This document shows, piece after piece, positions 49,081-63,564 of a stretch of 64,000 nt of DNA. Positions within the stretch are counted from its first letter, which is position 1, and every line of letters begins with the position of its first letter. The notes under the pieces were generated by a model. That model ran no database searches, was not told the DNA's origin, and worked only from the letters and a program-made list of their open reading frames with translations. The position numbers and the translations under genes were made by a program. Where the stretch lies: assembly GCA_023846275.1 (NCBI GenBank), contig CM043875.1, forward strand, positions 5,716,626 through 5,780,625. The letters run 5' to 3'. The stretch is from Vanilla planifolia (Eukaryota > Streptophyta > Magnoliopsida > Asparagales > Orchidaceae).

Positions 49081-52000
49081 TTGATTAATATGTTATTTAA
49101 TATTTTACATGTTTGATACAAACATAAGAAATTATATACTAACAAAATTATATACATATAACTTAATGTTATGTGTATTTAATATATATTTGTTAATAAA
49201 ATTATAGAATGTTAATTAATTTATCTGTATTTTACTTAAAACATTATGCACACATCTTGTTGTCTTAACAAATACATCCCATGCATATAATAATTAATTA
49301 TATCCTCAAAATATGCAAATAAAATATATAAATAAACATATCCATGAGCTGATTAGCATTATTTCATATTAAACTATTTATGTCTTTCATTGTAGTATTA
49401 AAATTAAAACATGACATAATTATAATATGTGTTTTATAATATCTCTCTGAGTCAAACATTATATAACTCGAAATTATATATAATTTTTTTCCTTCCAAGA
49501 AAATGCAGCAAATTCTCAACTTCATGTTGAGCTCAACTTTGCCTCTATTTGATCATATTTTTTATTGATTAAAATATGTAATGTATTTATTTATATTTTA
49601 TATGTAATGTATCTTAAATGACATATTGATGACAAACACAAATAACAAAAATTAGATTTCTTTTGTTTTTTTTACTATTCAAATTTATTTTTAAAAAATA
49701 TTTTCTTAATTTATATTTTAAAAAATGATAAAAATTTCACAAAAAACGTTTCTTTTAAAAAAATCGTGACCTTTTAACAATCTTTCATCCTAAACGCTTA
49801 ATTCCTTGATAATATTAGATTTTGAGATGTGTTGTCAAGAATTTAGGATTTTTAAAATAATATGCATATAAAAAGCCAATTTTTGTTAAACGTATATAAA
49901 TATAATGTGATTATTACCAATTTCTTTTTTAAAATATATAAAAATATTTTAAAATAAAAAAATTAAATTTAACACATTAGTTGAACAAATTAATTTCTAT
50001 CTTAAAATAACTTACGATAAAATGAGCTAAGAAGTCCAATAATAGAGAATTAAACAATTATTTAAAAGAAAATAAATGAATTTTTGGCCCTAAAACTATT
50101 TTATTCGACTCCATCAAAAAGAGCGGCAAAGCGTCTCACGAGCCGTAACATTGATTGCTTTGCCGACGGTGGAGTTTCATGAGCCACACGGGCTTCTAAG
50201 ACCATGAGGGAGCCCCTTTATTGTTAAAAAGGATCAGGCACACACCTTTCTGTAAAGTTACCCCAAGAATCTGGCATGCACGTGACATCTCATGTGAGAC
50301 CTTTTTTCTTTTAGAAAAGAATGTTTTCTTATTTTTTATAATAATATAATAAATTTTAAATAATATTTCAAGATAATCTCACAAATTATATAATAAAGAT
50401 TATAACAAGATTAATAAGATAAAAATGATTAAAAATAATGACATGGGAGTAAAATTATTTATAATATGACATTCAAAATAAAGAATAGATATCACAATGA
50501 AATTTAGAATTTTAATTATTTTAAAATTTTGATAATATCTCTTAATGATCTCTCTACCAGTCGATTTTTGTCGTAACACGTGTCGTTCATCAAATGATAT
50601 CCATCATCAGCTTGCTTTTCGCCGTTGCCTCTTTCGGCTTTTGAGTTCTTCAGAACAAAGCGGAGAGCCCACCGAGAAGAATGAAGAAATGAATGCGAGG
50701 TAGATCGCAGATGAGAAGTTAAATGCCGACGTGGGACACGTGCTCCTTTGTTCATGCTTTCTTCAGGAATTATTACCCGAGACTTGAAATGCTTGCCTTA
50801 TTGAATGCACTGCAACTTCTCCGTGGACCATTTCGCAAGGACTTGCATTTCTTCAAAGTAAAAATGTGAAAGAAAGTCTTCTTTTGCTTGAACGTTAGGC
50901 TGGTTTTGCAGCAAAATGTTACTTTGTTTGTGCTGCTTGCTTGAGTTGCCTCTGAATAATTCACAAGTTGATTGCTTTTATGCTTCAATTCTTTTTGAAA
51001 ATGAGTTGTTGATTGAAAGTTTTTTTCTAATGTTTTGGTTGATATTTGAAACAAAACTTATAAGAATGGGGACATGTTGATGATATGAGAGAATTATAGT
51101 ATTATTTTCTTGTTTTTTGTTACTTGTTTGTTGAATAGATCTCATAAGAGAGAATGTGAAAAGAAAGAAAAGAGAATTTTCTTCTAAGTATGAGACGATC
51201 TTTGTATTATTAATCTTTTTGTTTTTGTATTTTTCTTCTTTTTTTGCATTAGCTAAGGGGTGTTTATTAGCCACAAGAAAGCATCTTTTAATGTTCTAGG
51301 TTTATGATGGTCAACTTGCAAAACTATAAAGAAGATAACTAGTCTTTTGTCGGAGTTGCCTCTTAAAAAATTATGCATATAATGAAATTCAAATTCTTTA
51401 AATTTCATCAATATAAAATTTAAAAGAATTGATGCATTAGTTGTTAATTAATAATTTTTATATAATGCTCACCTTGAGAATAATTAATGAGCAATTATGT
51501 TTATCTGTCATATCATATATGAACATATCATAAATAAAGTTTATGTACTATATAACATATTCGCCAATAAGGACTACTTTTTTTATGCATATGCCATTTA
51601 TGTTGAATCCCTTTTGAAAAAAAGACTTACTTAACTAAAAGAATCAATTTTCATGTGGACAGTTGGAATTTTGTGATATTTTTTTGGATAAATGATTGTC
51701 CTAAGGCTTGGCAAGAATGAATATTTATGTGGAGTTATTAAGTCAATAAATGACATATAGAACATCTATAGTATCACATCCATAAGAATCTATCATGTGC
51801 TCCTTTGAAGAGAAAAAAATGATAAGGTACACATATGAATTATGCAATCAACAATTTTTATGGCAAAAATCCGTAAAAGGACCTTCCAAATATGAAAAGC
51901 TTCCTTCTAAATAGGCAAGGATTGATGAAAACACTATACATTGAATTTTATATTGATCAAATTGTTAAAAGATATAGAATAAGGAAATGGGCTTGTTTAT

Positions 52001-53564
52001 TAGAAAAAGAAATTAGTCTTTCGTGAGTGTGGAACAAATGATCATGTGTTTTTAGTCTTAAGAGGATTTAAAGGCCCAATAAATCACCTCTTTGATTGAA
52101 GAGGAGAATGATCATGTTGCTCTATTTTGTTTTATTGTGATTTTTTATTGTATTCATGTGAGAATGAAAGAAAAGAGAAAAAATAGTTGCTTGATTTAAA
52201 ATAGTTGGATAGTTTGATCAAAAAACTGAGAGGCCTATTTTGTTCAAAGAAGAGCATCGGGTTGGCTGACACAAAGATCTAGATGGATATGGTGAATGAT
52301 TTAATCAATTAGAGGGAAACTCCATGTTCTCAGCCAAAAAATTTGAAAAATTGAACTAAATTATAATAATGAGATTAATGTATCTTTTTGAAATTTAAAA
52401 AAAAATAAAAAATTTTATAAATTATGAAATTATATGAACAATAGATTTGAAGAAAATTGAGTACATACTATAATAGGTAAATTTTTAGAGCATATCATAG
52501 AAGTCAAAGATTTTGTTCAACAAATTCAAGATAGATAAAACCTAAATAGTATAAAACATTTTTGATATTATTGTAATATGATCTAAATTATGCTAATTGG
52601 TTGGCTGATTGGGTTAAAAAAATAAGTATCGTTATGATATTCTTTTGAGATGAAATATAGGCATGCATTTTCAAGTAATTTTTTGAAATTTTAAGGTGTA
52701 TAATGCATTATGCTACTCGTAGATTTTGAGCTTGTGAAGAATATGATAATTGTGTTGCCTTGTTTTACATTTTTCATTTGTATAAATTTAGAATGATAGT
52801 TATTATAATTTGTGGTACATCGATTGCGACATCCCAAGATTTAAAAAAGTACTTTTACAAAAGCTATTTGTCTAAAGCTATTACAAACTATTTTTTTTTC
52901 AAATCCCTCACTTTCTTCCTCTCCACCTACCTTCGTCCCCATCCCTCTCATGGATAAATGGTACAAACCATTTATTTGTCTCCATAGGTAGCATAGTAGC
53001 ATCTCAATGGCCACCATGACAACTTCGCCATAGCTTCATCATTGTTGAGGAATAAATTCATAATTTGACCAAAACGCCTGTTAGGTTTATTTTAGCCAAT
53101 AAATAGGCTTACAATAATGTTTAAGAGAAAAGCAACAAGATCTAAGTGTTTCTAGCAATAAATGAAAAGGAAAAATGGAGAGATAGGAGAGAGAAAATTT
53201 CAAAAGGGATAAAAGACTCTTGAATTATTATTTGGAGGCTATCAGAAGCTGTTGTTAATGAGAGTAGTGATCTTAGGAAATTTTGTAGAAATCATATTTT
53301 GTTTTATTGATCTTTCAACAAAGTTGGAAAAGAAGACCTTCTTAATAAGAGAGAGAAGAGCAAGTGATGTGGTTAAAAAACCCTAAAGTTAGAGGGTTCA
53401 ACTATGTTAAATCGATTGCACTTAGGTTGACTCTCACTAAACTCATGGATAGCTTAATTTCACCTAAGGTGCACACACCTGAGTGGCCTGTATTGACTTG
53501 TATGGAGTGTTGGGTTGATTAGACAAGCAAAATGGGGTGGGACCCACATATATTAGGTCATATG
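49081..53564. other. AT-rich intergenic stretch with an ACGT-box cluster
   Basis: No gene is supported. 50100-50760 is more GC-rich and contains three CACGTG palindromes (50279-50284, 50577-50582, 50737-50742) and a gacgtggg at about 50728. A minus-strand frame of 79 codons (50755-50516) lies in the same patch without recognisable homology. 52800-53050 is a C-rich patch like that at 29960-30150. The remainder is decayed and AT-rich. Confidence 0.4.
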
Positions 53565-54230
53565 AGTAGAAGATGATGTAGGATAAATTAGACTTCTATT
53601 AAGGTCTAATTTAGAGCTTACAATACTAGAGATGTTTAGTAGATTATTAAATAATATTAAAATATATCATATATTAATTAAAATTAGATGATGTGTGTGA
53701 TATTTTATAATTACTCAAAAATTAGGCTCTAAATTTATAGTATAAATTATTAAGTAGAGCATGTAACAACACATTAAGAGTTAAGTATAAAATCATATTG
53801 AGTAATTTTATCACATCTAATTTTATACAAATAAAATAAAGATTTCAAGACAAATTATATGTGAAATAATTTAATAAAAGAAAGAGTAATTTTAACTTTA
53901 GATTATTATTAAGAAAATAAAAATAATAAAAATGTACTTTTTTGGCAATGGTAGCTTATAGTTCCCTTTAAAGTTGGTGCGTGGAGCATCAAAGATGGCG
54001 AAAAGCGACAAAGTGAAGGTTTAGGTTAGTAGGAAAACTTGGTTAAAAGGGTAACAAGATGATAGGCTATGATCTGAAGCCTCGTTGAGGAGGGTGGCAA
54101 TTTGATGATTAGATCAAGAGGGTAAAAAAGTGGATGAAGACTTATAAGTGTTGGCAAAAACGATAATTTGTTTAGTTGTTGGCTCTCTTGCTGGAAGGTC
54201 TCTCACATTCGAATTGTCAACACTTAAGTC
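53565..54230 (-). repeat. Dispersed repeat, inverted partner of 34.29-34.94 kb
   Basis: See the copy at 34290-34940; orientation here is reversed. This copy extends into a large hairpin at 54118-54251 that the other lacks. Confidence 0.65.
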
Positions 54231-54251
54231 TTTACCCACTTTTTTACCCTC
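54118..54251. repeat. Imperfect inverted repeat (hairpin)
   Basis: Left arm 54118-54155 starts gagggtaaaaaagtgg; right arm 54215-54251 is its reverse complement with three mismatches and a 2-bp gap. The loop is about 59 bp. Confidence 0.75.
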
Positions 54252-54442
54252 ATGACACCAAGGTGAAATATGTCATGTTATCATCATATATTTCATATAT
54301 CAGGTTACTATAACATAGAGTCATACACTTTACTTTCTTTCATGTTATCTATTAAATCACTTGGTTAGTCATTATTTTTCTTTTTTTTTATTTTTTTATT
54401 TTAATTATACTCTCATAAGTATAGACATATAAATATATACAT

Positions 54443-54580
<138 letters not shown>

Positions 54581-57500
54581 ATGTTTATATAGCAATGATA
54601 AAAATAATGTTATTGTGATCAAATATATGCAATTGATGATACCACATAGAAATTTATTTTATAATGCAATCCATAATAATAATCAAGTAATTTAATAAAA
54701 TAATCTTACTTACAAGACATGTAATTAATTACCTACTTAATAATCTTATATGTCTTTATCATAACTTTTCTTTTGCCGATATAGTTTCCTTTCATTGTCT
54801 GTTTTTTGTGTGATTGAACCTCTTTTCATCCCTTCCTTCTCTTTCCTTCTTACATCAAAATCATACAAAATCTATTAATAAAAATGCTCTTTATTCATCA
54901 CTTATGTCTCTTTTTTGAACTAATTCACATCTAATTTAAATGTAATATGACCTATAAAATAACACAATAACTAATATTCATTTTGATTGCATTATCCTTT
55001 TCTTACTTTTTTCCAACTCATTTCATATCACTTTGAATAACTTAGCTAACAACTACTTAAAGATAAGATCCAACCCATAACACTCTTATCTCATGAATTT
55101 TGCAAAGACTACAATTCCAACATGAGCCAAAATAATAACAAAATTAACTTTCCAATTAAGCAAGCTTCCTATAATTAAATTTAATGGAAATCCATGCTAA
55201 TTTTTCCAAATCCACTGGACTACTTCCATTAGTTCTTTATGGGAAGAAAATTTTAAAAGAGTCATAACACTTTTAATAAAATTTTACTATCTTTTTCTAA
55301 ACATGTATCATTTCTAATCTTCAGTAGCCACCATTTTTGGTACATATTTAGCATTAGATGCAAACTTATATTCATAAGCTATAATTGTTAAACTACATTG
55401 ATATACGGAGCTCAAAACATCTCACATTCTATTCTTCACCAAATGAGTGACACCATTCCTTGAAAGCTTTACAAAAATTCTACCATGATATTTCCAAGTT
55501 AGATTTACCATCAAATTTTAATCATTTTTTGCCATCGCATTAGACTTTTGCTGCACCTTTTAATATAGGAGAACTAAAGAAACTTTTTTACTTATTGAAT
55601 AAAACATGTTATCAAATAGTATCTCTATATTGTTTAGCTCATCCTTTAACTGCATAGTATCTACGACATCTAAAAATTGAGGAGGATGTAATTTAAGGTA
55701 TTGTTCTACTGACTTATAAACTTGTCTTTCCTTGAATTTGCTGGTAAGCAGGGCTGCACTATTTCATGATAAAAAGAATTCAACCAGCTCTTCAAACTAT
55801 TGCTTCTATTCTATTATGTGCTGTTGAGGAAGCCTAGCTTCAAACAATTGCATCTCTCAATTCTATCCTAACATACACATGAAAAATTTAGTATGCAACT
55901 TCATCTCATAAAGTGCACGTATATGAATAAATAAGAGACAAATTGCCAAAGCATTGCAAGATGCACACATGTATAATTATACATGTTCATCTCTAGAATC
56001 TCAACTAATCAAATATCATATGATTTAAAGATTAATCCTTATAGCTTCAATCATTCTAATACCACCAATGCGATGACTCTTTCTACCACAAGCTTTATTT
56101 TTCAAATTTAAATCATTCTATTCTATTAATTTTTTTTTATTTTCTTCAAAATTTTATATTTTAAATAAATGAAACATCCCTTAAATTTTGTTTATTTTCA
56201 TTACACAGTATTAACTATTTCATATACATATAATATGTATCATCTATGTAGTTTATATCCATAACTATCTATTGAAATAATTAGAAATCATCACTAACAC
56301 TTGTACCTATATCCACAATATATTGTAATACAAATTTTACAATTATATTCAAATTTTATAACATAAATATCACACAATAACTCAATAAAGGATTATAGAA
56401 ATTATTTATCTCAAAACACATTTTAAAATTTGTAGCAACTATTTTCACTAATGTTCTTCCTAACATTGTTGCTTTAATATTCCTAAGATGTTAGTATCAA
56501 AAATAGGTTAAACTAATATCATATGTTTAGTAAGCAAGATATAATAATAAAATATATAAATAGAAATTTAACTATTTTAAGTAAAGCTATGATGTGATAA
56601 TGTAATAGACAAAAAGTGAAATAATAGATAATATATAACATAATAAATATAAAATGTAATGAGGACCTATCTCAAACGTAAATAATATGCAAATACAAAT
56701 CTAAATTATTCTACTACTTTTCTTTAATGTTATTTTATTTAAAAACACTTATTTTCACTTCACTAAATAAACTTTATGATAATTATGTTGATGCTCCTAT
56801 TCTTTCTCAAAATAGTCAATTAGTATCTTTTTTTAGTTCATTTAGTTATAATAAAAATCTTATTTGTTATTTTTTTATCTTAAATTTGCATGTATACCTA
56901 TGTTTTGTTTTCTTTCAATATTATAATTAAATAAATTCTTTACAACAAAATTGAATCATATGGCCCATTAATATTATCCTCGAACATGGAGCTCCCTAGA
57001 AATTCATGCTAATTTTTCCAAAACTAAAGATATTAATAACTAAGATATATATCTTGATATACCTTTGAATTCTTATAGTTGTTGGAATTGATTTCCAAGC
57101 TCCCCATGAATTGCAACTGGCTTCTTGCTACATAAATTTAATTCTTTATCTTGCTTCTAACTAACACTTATACTACCATTCTTGTTTCAACAGTGATAAC
57201 ATTGCCAAAGCAGATTAATCTCCCAACAAGATTGTAACAGTTGAATGGAGCTCCCAGCTAAAGTTCTTTCCTTAACTACACAAGAACGCAACTAAAGCTG
57301 TTAAAAAGTCTTTCTGACTGTTTTCCCTAAGCTTCTTTACATCTCTTTCTATTCTACAAGGAATTCCGCCATTGTTTTCTTCAAACCGTAGCACAGTAAG
57401 GCTTCCTAAACTAGATCATGTTGCATTCACTGGTACATGAAGATTGATGCATCCAGCACAATAATAATCGAAAAATCCCTTCAAGGCAACACCTAACACT

Positions 57501-58020
57501 TGTTTCTACCAGAATGGAGCAACCAATTTCCCCTACTCTTGCTTCTTCTTGTTGTTGGAACAGAGAGTAAGCCCCTTTTTCTCTAACTCTCGGATTTCCA
57601 CACAAAGCCGTAGAAATCAAATCCCTTTACCCTACACATTGCGGTCATTTCACGGCTCTTTCCACTTTATCATACTAAAACTGCAACATAAAAACCTTCT
57701 TGGCAGCCCCTCCTGGAAAGCTTTCTTCTCAGAGCAATGGCACAATAGCTCTCTTGCTGCTAACCTCTCCTCTCAGTGTCTACGACGAGCTTTAGTAGAA
57801 GGAAGAAAATCACTTTTATCTTTATGACTCACCGACGTTGCTTTTCTATTTCCCACCAAATGGACCGCTCTTAACACGGCAATCCACTCCTCTCCTCTCT
57901 CTCCAATCAAACAATGCAGAAAACCTGCTGGATCTGCCCTCGAAAAGCACGAATCGCTGACGCCTAAACCCTACGTTCTTGTTCAAGCGACGGGTAGGGG
58001 AAGCTGTACAGTGCCGAATG

Positions 58021-58022
<2 letters not shown>
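54581..58022 (-). repeat. Possible decayed Ty3-gypsy element, minus orientation
   Basis: No gene is supported. About 55870-55430 on the minus strand reads like a worn gypsy gag (QYLKLHPPQFLDVVD, with stops after it). 57180-58020 is less AT-rich and looks like LTR promoter/leader sequence on the minus strand, with a telo-box-like aaaccctacg at about 57966. That order (LTR, then gag) fits a minus-strand element. The signal is weak and termini were not found. An (AT)n run follows at 58023-58054. Confidence 0.3.
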
Positions 58023-58054
<32 letters not shown>

Positions 58055-58057
<3 letters not shown>

Positions 58058-61000
58058 ACTTTTTAAAACACTAATAGTTTTAACAATTTATAATAAATTC
58101 AATTAATCTAAAACAATTGCTATAAACATACCAATGAATTTCATGTGATGAGTTCTATAAAAAAAAAATATGATCATTAACTAAATCTATATTGTTTCTC
58201 TTTACAAGCTTTTCGAGACGAAATAAAAATATTATTTTACTTAGTTCTAAAAATTATAAAAATATATATAGATAACTAACTCTCATTATTGAACATGACA
58301 TTGGATAATCATACAAACTATTACATTAAGATTATTTCTAAAACCTTAATTATATTATTTGGGATATTTTAACCTATTTAGATATCACATTTATAATTAA
58401 TCTTTATCTTAATTGTATCTAGAATTCTCTCAAAGGCCATATTATCTATTTAGTTATTCTTGAGCTTCTACTCAATTCCATATTTTTAGCTTTATAATTA
58501 GACATAATATCCAATATCATGATCGATCTCACAAGTCTAGGTTCACACAAGTTTCACTGACTCTCACATCCTATGGGCAAGCCCAAACCATTATGCCCAC
58601 CCAAAGATCTTTCCTGAGTAACACGTGTCCCTGGACTATCATTTAGGGTTTTAACCCATGATCTAAAAGACTAAACAGAGTTACTCAATATTCATACCCA
58701 ATTAACCAAACCATGCCTAAGATTTAGCCAATCTTATAAGAATAATTAGCTTCTTAGCTAAGCTTACCATCTTTATCTAATTCCAAAATTGAGCACTCTA
58801 ACCTTCATTATAGGCTTTAACCAAAGGCTTTACTAACCCAAGGCCTTCATCATAGTATTCACAAACTTACCAAGTGTTAATGTTTCTTCATTCAACCCTA
58901 AAGCTTATCTTTGAGATTTATTAATTGTAATATCCTAAAAGTGAGCATAATTTATTTTAAAATATATATGATATTAAAAAATTATTGATGGTCTTAAAAA
59001 AAGAAAAGTCATAAAATAATAATTTTGATCTAAATATATTTTAAGAATTTTTATAATTTTTTTAAAAAAATTAAGGATATTTTAAGATTTTTAAAATATC
59101 GTACAATATGATATTATAATATTATACATTACAATCAAGTGAGATAATTAATTAAATAAACAAATTCATAAATGAGATTATATCGTACAAGTATAATTAT
59201 GACAGCGTACAAGTATGATGAAGTATATTGAATGCATCGCCATTGTGGGTCAGAGTAGTCTGACGAGTCAAGAAAATGGTAGACCATATAGTACATCCAC
59301 AAAGTATTGTGTGTTATGATTAAGCAAGAGAGAAAAATAAACTTAGGAGAAGTGTGAACATATATAAAAGTTGGTTGAAAGATCATATAAGATAACTATG
59401 TAATTGTAATAAACTATTAAAACATAATAATAAAGGATAATATAAATAATAGATCATATAATATAAAATCAACGAATATATAAGTATGATAAAATATAGA
59501 ACCTACACTTGATTATACAAGTTCAACAAAAAATGTATCAGTATACCAATGTTTACTCAATGCAAATTCGTAAAAGTGTCGTATTATATAGTACAACATA
59601 AGTGTATCATATTATATAATCACATAAAAGAAAATAAAGTAGGTTATAGTGTGAAAGCATCCAATAAAAGATACTATAAATTTATCAAATGATATGATAA
59701 ATTAATAATAACAGTTTAATTAAGACATATAGAGCATAACATATATGATCATGTTGGTTATGATATGATAAAGAGATAAGAGGAATTGATCATACAAGTA
59801 CTATAATAAGTATCATACAATATGATATAAAAAATTGATATGTTTTGACTAATTAATATAGGAGAGATATTTGTTAATGTTTATGATAATAACATATTAT
59901 TATGCTTGTCTTGTCATATGTTTTGACTAATTAATTATATGTTTAATATATATCATATTATATGTGTCAATAAAAAATAAATAACTAACAAAATATTGAT
60001 ATAATTAAATTAGAAAATATATAATAATATGATGTAATATAACAGGAATCAATGACTATTTACAACGACTAACTTATTATCTAGAATAACATATCTTTAG
60101 AAATACATATTTTGTCATCCAAAATAACTTGCCTTTAGAATTAAAACCATTATCTAAAGTAACATATCTCCAAGAGTGTTGTTAAAGAGTTATCATTAGG
60201 ATATTAAAAAAATATTCTAAATGTACTAAAGATAAAAATAGATTAAAAATTTAATATAATTTCTTAAAGATGAAATTGGGTTTCAAATGAATCCAAAAAA
60301 AGAAAGATAACATATTTTTATATTAATTTATATTATTATTAATATAGACCATACACATTATTATCCAAAAATTACTTATTCTACAATGTATTTCTTGTTT
60401 TTGCCAATATTGGTTTTTTCATTCCTATTGAGATCTAACTTGTGATAATATATTATAAAAAACGATCATTCACTAATATAAGTATTGCTTGTAAATTTTT
60501 TTATGTGAGAAAAAGTGCATGTAAAACCATTAACATTTTATGTGAATGTCATTTTTAAAAGTAATTTGAAAAACTTGATATATCAATGAGTTATTTTATA
60601 TTGCTTTTGCGATGATTTTAAATATTTTTCTCTAAATGATTTATATCACTTTTGTAACATAATTTTAAAAAGAAATAAAAAAGTTTTCATTATTTGATAT
60701 TGCATGAAAAAAAAAGTAAAAATAGGATTTGAATGATATATGTATCACCCAAGTTTAAACCAAGGCTAACTTAAGCCTTATTTTGGTATAACTAAAGATT
60801 ACACCATTTGATACCTAATTTCTTACTCATTACCTTATCATCATAAGCCCACAAGCTAAAATTATCAACATTTTATTCCATTGTTTACTCATAAGATTCT
60901 TTATCCTATACCTCTTTTATTAGAGTAACTTGTGACCATAACTAGGTTTAACTTCCAAATATGGATGTATTGACATTCAAATCTTAGGCTTACAAATATT

Positions 61001-63564
61001 TAATCTAGAGTATTTAATATACAAATTCTAATGTTGTTATATCTATCTTTAGTATTAATCTTAAGTTAATTAAGTCTAAAAATTAACCTTAAATTTTTAT
61101 CTCTTATATCTTATTTGATGAAACCCATATTCTTTTATTAAGCCTTCCTAAGACTATACTCAATCTTAACCTTCTTTTAGGGCCAAGATTGAGCCTCTCA
61201 AGTGTCTTCACAAGAAACCTAAGAGCTTTTATTATATTAGATGCTACCCAAGGTCCTTTATAGGGTCTTATAATGCATCTAAAGTCTTTGGTTGAGCCTT
61301 TTCACTAAGCCCCAAATCGTAACCCAAGGCAACAAGCTAATCTTGGCCATGAAAGATTTCCATTAGGTTTGGCTTAGAAATAACTCTTTCTTAAGTCCAA
61401 GATCTATCAAATAATTTTCACATCTACCTTAATCACTAAATTGTAAAATTCTTCTAAATGTTATAAGTTACTTCCAAGTCTAGCTAGAGTTAACCTAATA
61501 CTTCACTTGAAGTTAGCTTCATCATCTACTAAAATCTAATTCTCGTATATCAAACATGCAAATACTAGATATGTTAAGTTTATTCAACTCTTCCAAGTTT
61601 AATTATACATGACAAGATCATCATGCTTATATTCAATTCAAGTAGAGACAAATTAGTTATCTTCTAACTCTAATTATCCATGATGAATGATATCATTTAT
61701 TAATCTTAAATTATGCTTGGTTATGACATCATTAATCATCTATAAGTAACATATGATAATTTAGATCATATTACCAAGTTAAACCAATTCTAATCTCATG
61801 ACTTTGATTGTAATCCTATCTAGTTTACAACCTTGAAAATACTAAGTCAAAACCTACCCAATTCTTATAGGCTTAACTAAGATCTCAATCTGCTTATCCT
61901 TCTTCCAATGCCTAAAATCAAGCCCTTCTAAGTTCCTTAACTTGAAACTAATGACCATATTTTATCTTAGAAGCCATCTAAGTCCAACTAACATCTAAGC
62001 TAAGCCTTTTATAGTTTCCCAAGCACCATTAAGGTAAGGAGATGCTTGGTTACGAGGAGTTCTTAGGGTTTGGCTAAGTTTTAAGATTTTATCCTAGTTT
62101 TTCATGATCTAGTCTAGGTTCAATTACACCAAAGTGTTTGTTCTCAACTTCTTTATCATGATTTCATGTGTGCATACATTTTTGCTCATTATACCATAGT
62201 TTAAGTTGAAGTTTCAAGATTATCATGTCTAACAACAATTGTCTTAATAAGCATGGAATTCTTTAAAGCAAAATCTAAAGATTTCATCAAAAAAATATTT
62301 TTCACATAACAAAATATCCTTACAAAATTAGAAATAAATAAAGCTTTCCTCTAAACAATTTTGGTTTATGGGATTTTTTAAAGAAAACTAATCAAGACCA
62401 TCATTTAATTACAATATAGATTTGATTCTCAATTTTATGTAATTACATCATGGCTAAATCATCAATTGTAATAATTTAAAAGCATTCAAACCTTGGGTAA
62501 GGTGATCATGCTATTTTAAATCCTTCCAAATTTCTTAAATTTACGTATATTGCATGCATCAACATTACATCTCAATAATATCAAGCATCTAAGAAAAAAA
62601 ATCTATAATTAACCTTTCAAGTAAGGGGAAAAATTAAGGAATCATGACCTTAGAAATTCATCATGAATAGATTATTCAAGGGAAGTTTAAAGCATGCACT
62701 TGATAATTCAATCAAGTCTTGATTTAGCCAAATTTTCTTCTTATCATAAAATTCATGAGAAGAAATTTTAACAATAAAAGCATGATGGTATACTCACATC
62801 TCACATACAAATCTTAAATAATATAGCTAATTTATTTAGCCTAGATTTTATCTATATTTAAGTGCACAATCTTAATGTTCATACTATCTTTAATTTATGT
62901 AGAGGACTACTTCAAAGAAAACTTCTTGCTTCCTTAAGATCTTCTTTTCCTTCTTTTTATTCACGACTTGCCTCATTATCTTGGTTCCTCTTGATTTTGG
63001 CTCTCCTTGCTCCTCCTCATAGGTAGGGTTTTTAAAACTCTAGCTAAAACCACATGTTAAAGCATATATACATGACTATAAAAGACTCTCACCAATGAAA
63101 TGCCACAAAGAAATGGCTAGGATGCATTCCCATTGCATCACATGTCTAGCCTTGAATCTTACTATAGTTAATAAGCATTTGCCTCTCTTGGTTTGATTAG
63201 TTATCAAATCCTTAATCAAGGAATATCTACTATAAATGGCTAAGGATTAATCCCAAGAAAGAGCATCAAACTTCTTATCAATTTCCTTAAAGAAACTATC
63301 CTAAATTCTTGATATGAGTGGTTACAAACCTTCCATAAATAGAGTGTTGCATGAAGAGTCATGGCTAAGGTTTATTCATTCAAATTTCTTTTACTAAATT
63401 TCGTGCATTCAAGGTAGCCTTCAAATTTTAACATTCTAATGCCATGTTATCACCTTATATTCCTAAATTTAAGAATTCCATGCAATTTCTCATGCCATCT
63501 CATGGTTGAGGATAAAAATAAGGTCATGTATGGCGAATATAAAAATCATATCACCTATCATATG
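58055..63564. other. AT-rich decayed repeats, no gene seen
   Basis: 58927 (tgtaatatcctaaaagtgag) resembles a Ty3-gypsy LTR start. 59090-60060 is dense in gtacaatatgat/gtatgat words like those in the LTRs at 14-16 and 35-37 kb. 60740-63560 has many C and few G on the plus strand, as for an antisense transposon, with a minus-strand leader-like patch at 62930-63050. No frame longer than 83 codons occurs. Confidence 0.4.

Noticed and set aside
57549..57827. 92-codon plus-strand frame
   Set aside because: No domain was seen; the patch looks like minus-strand LTR leader sequence.
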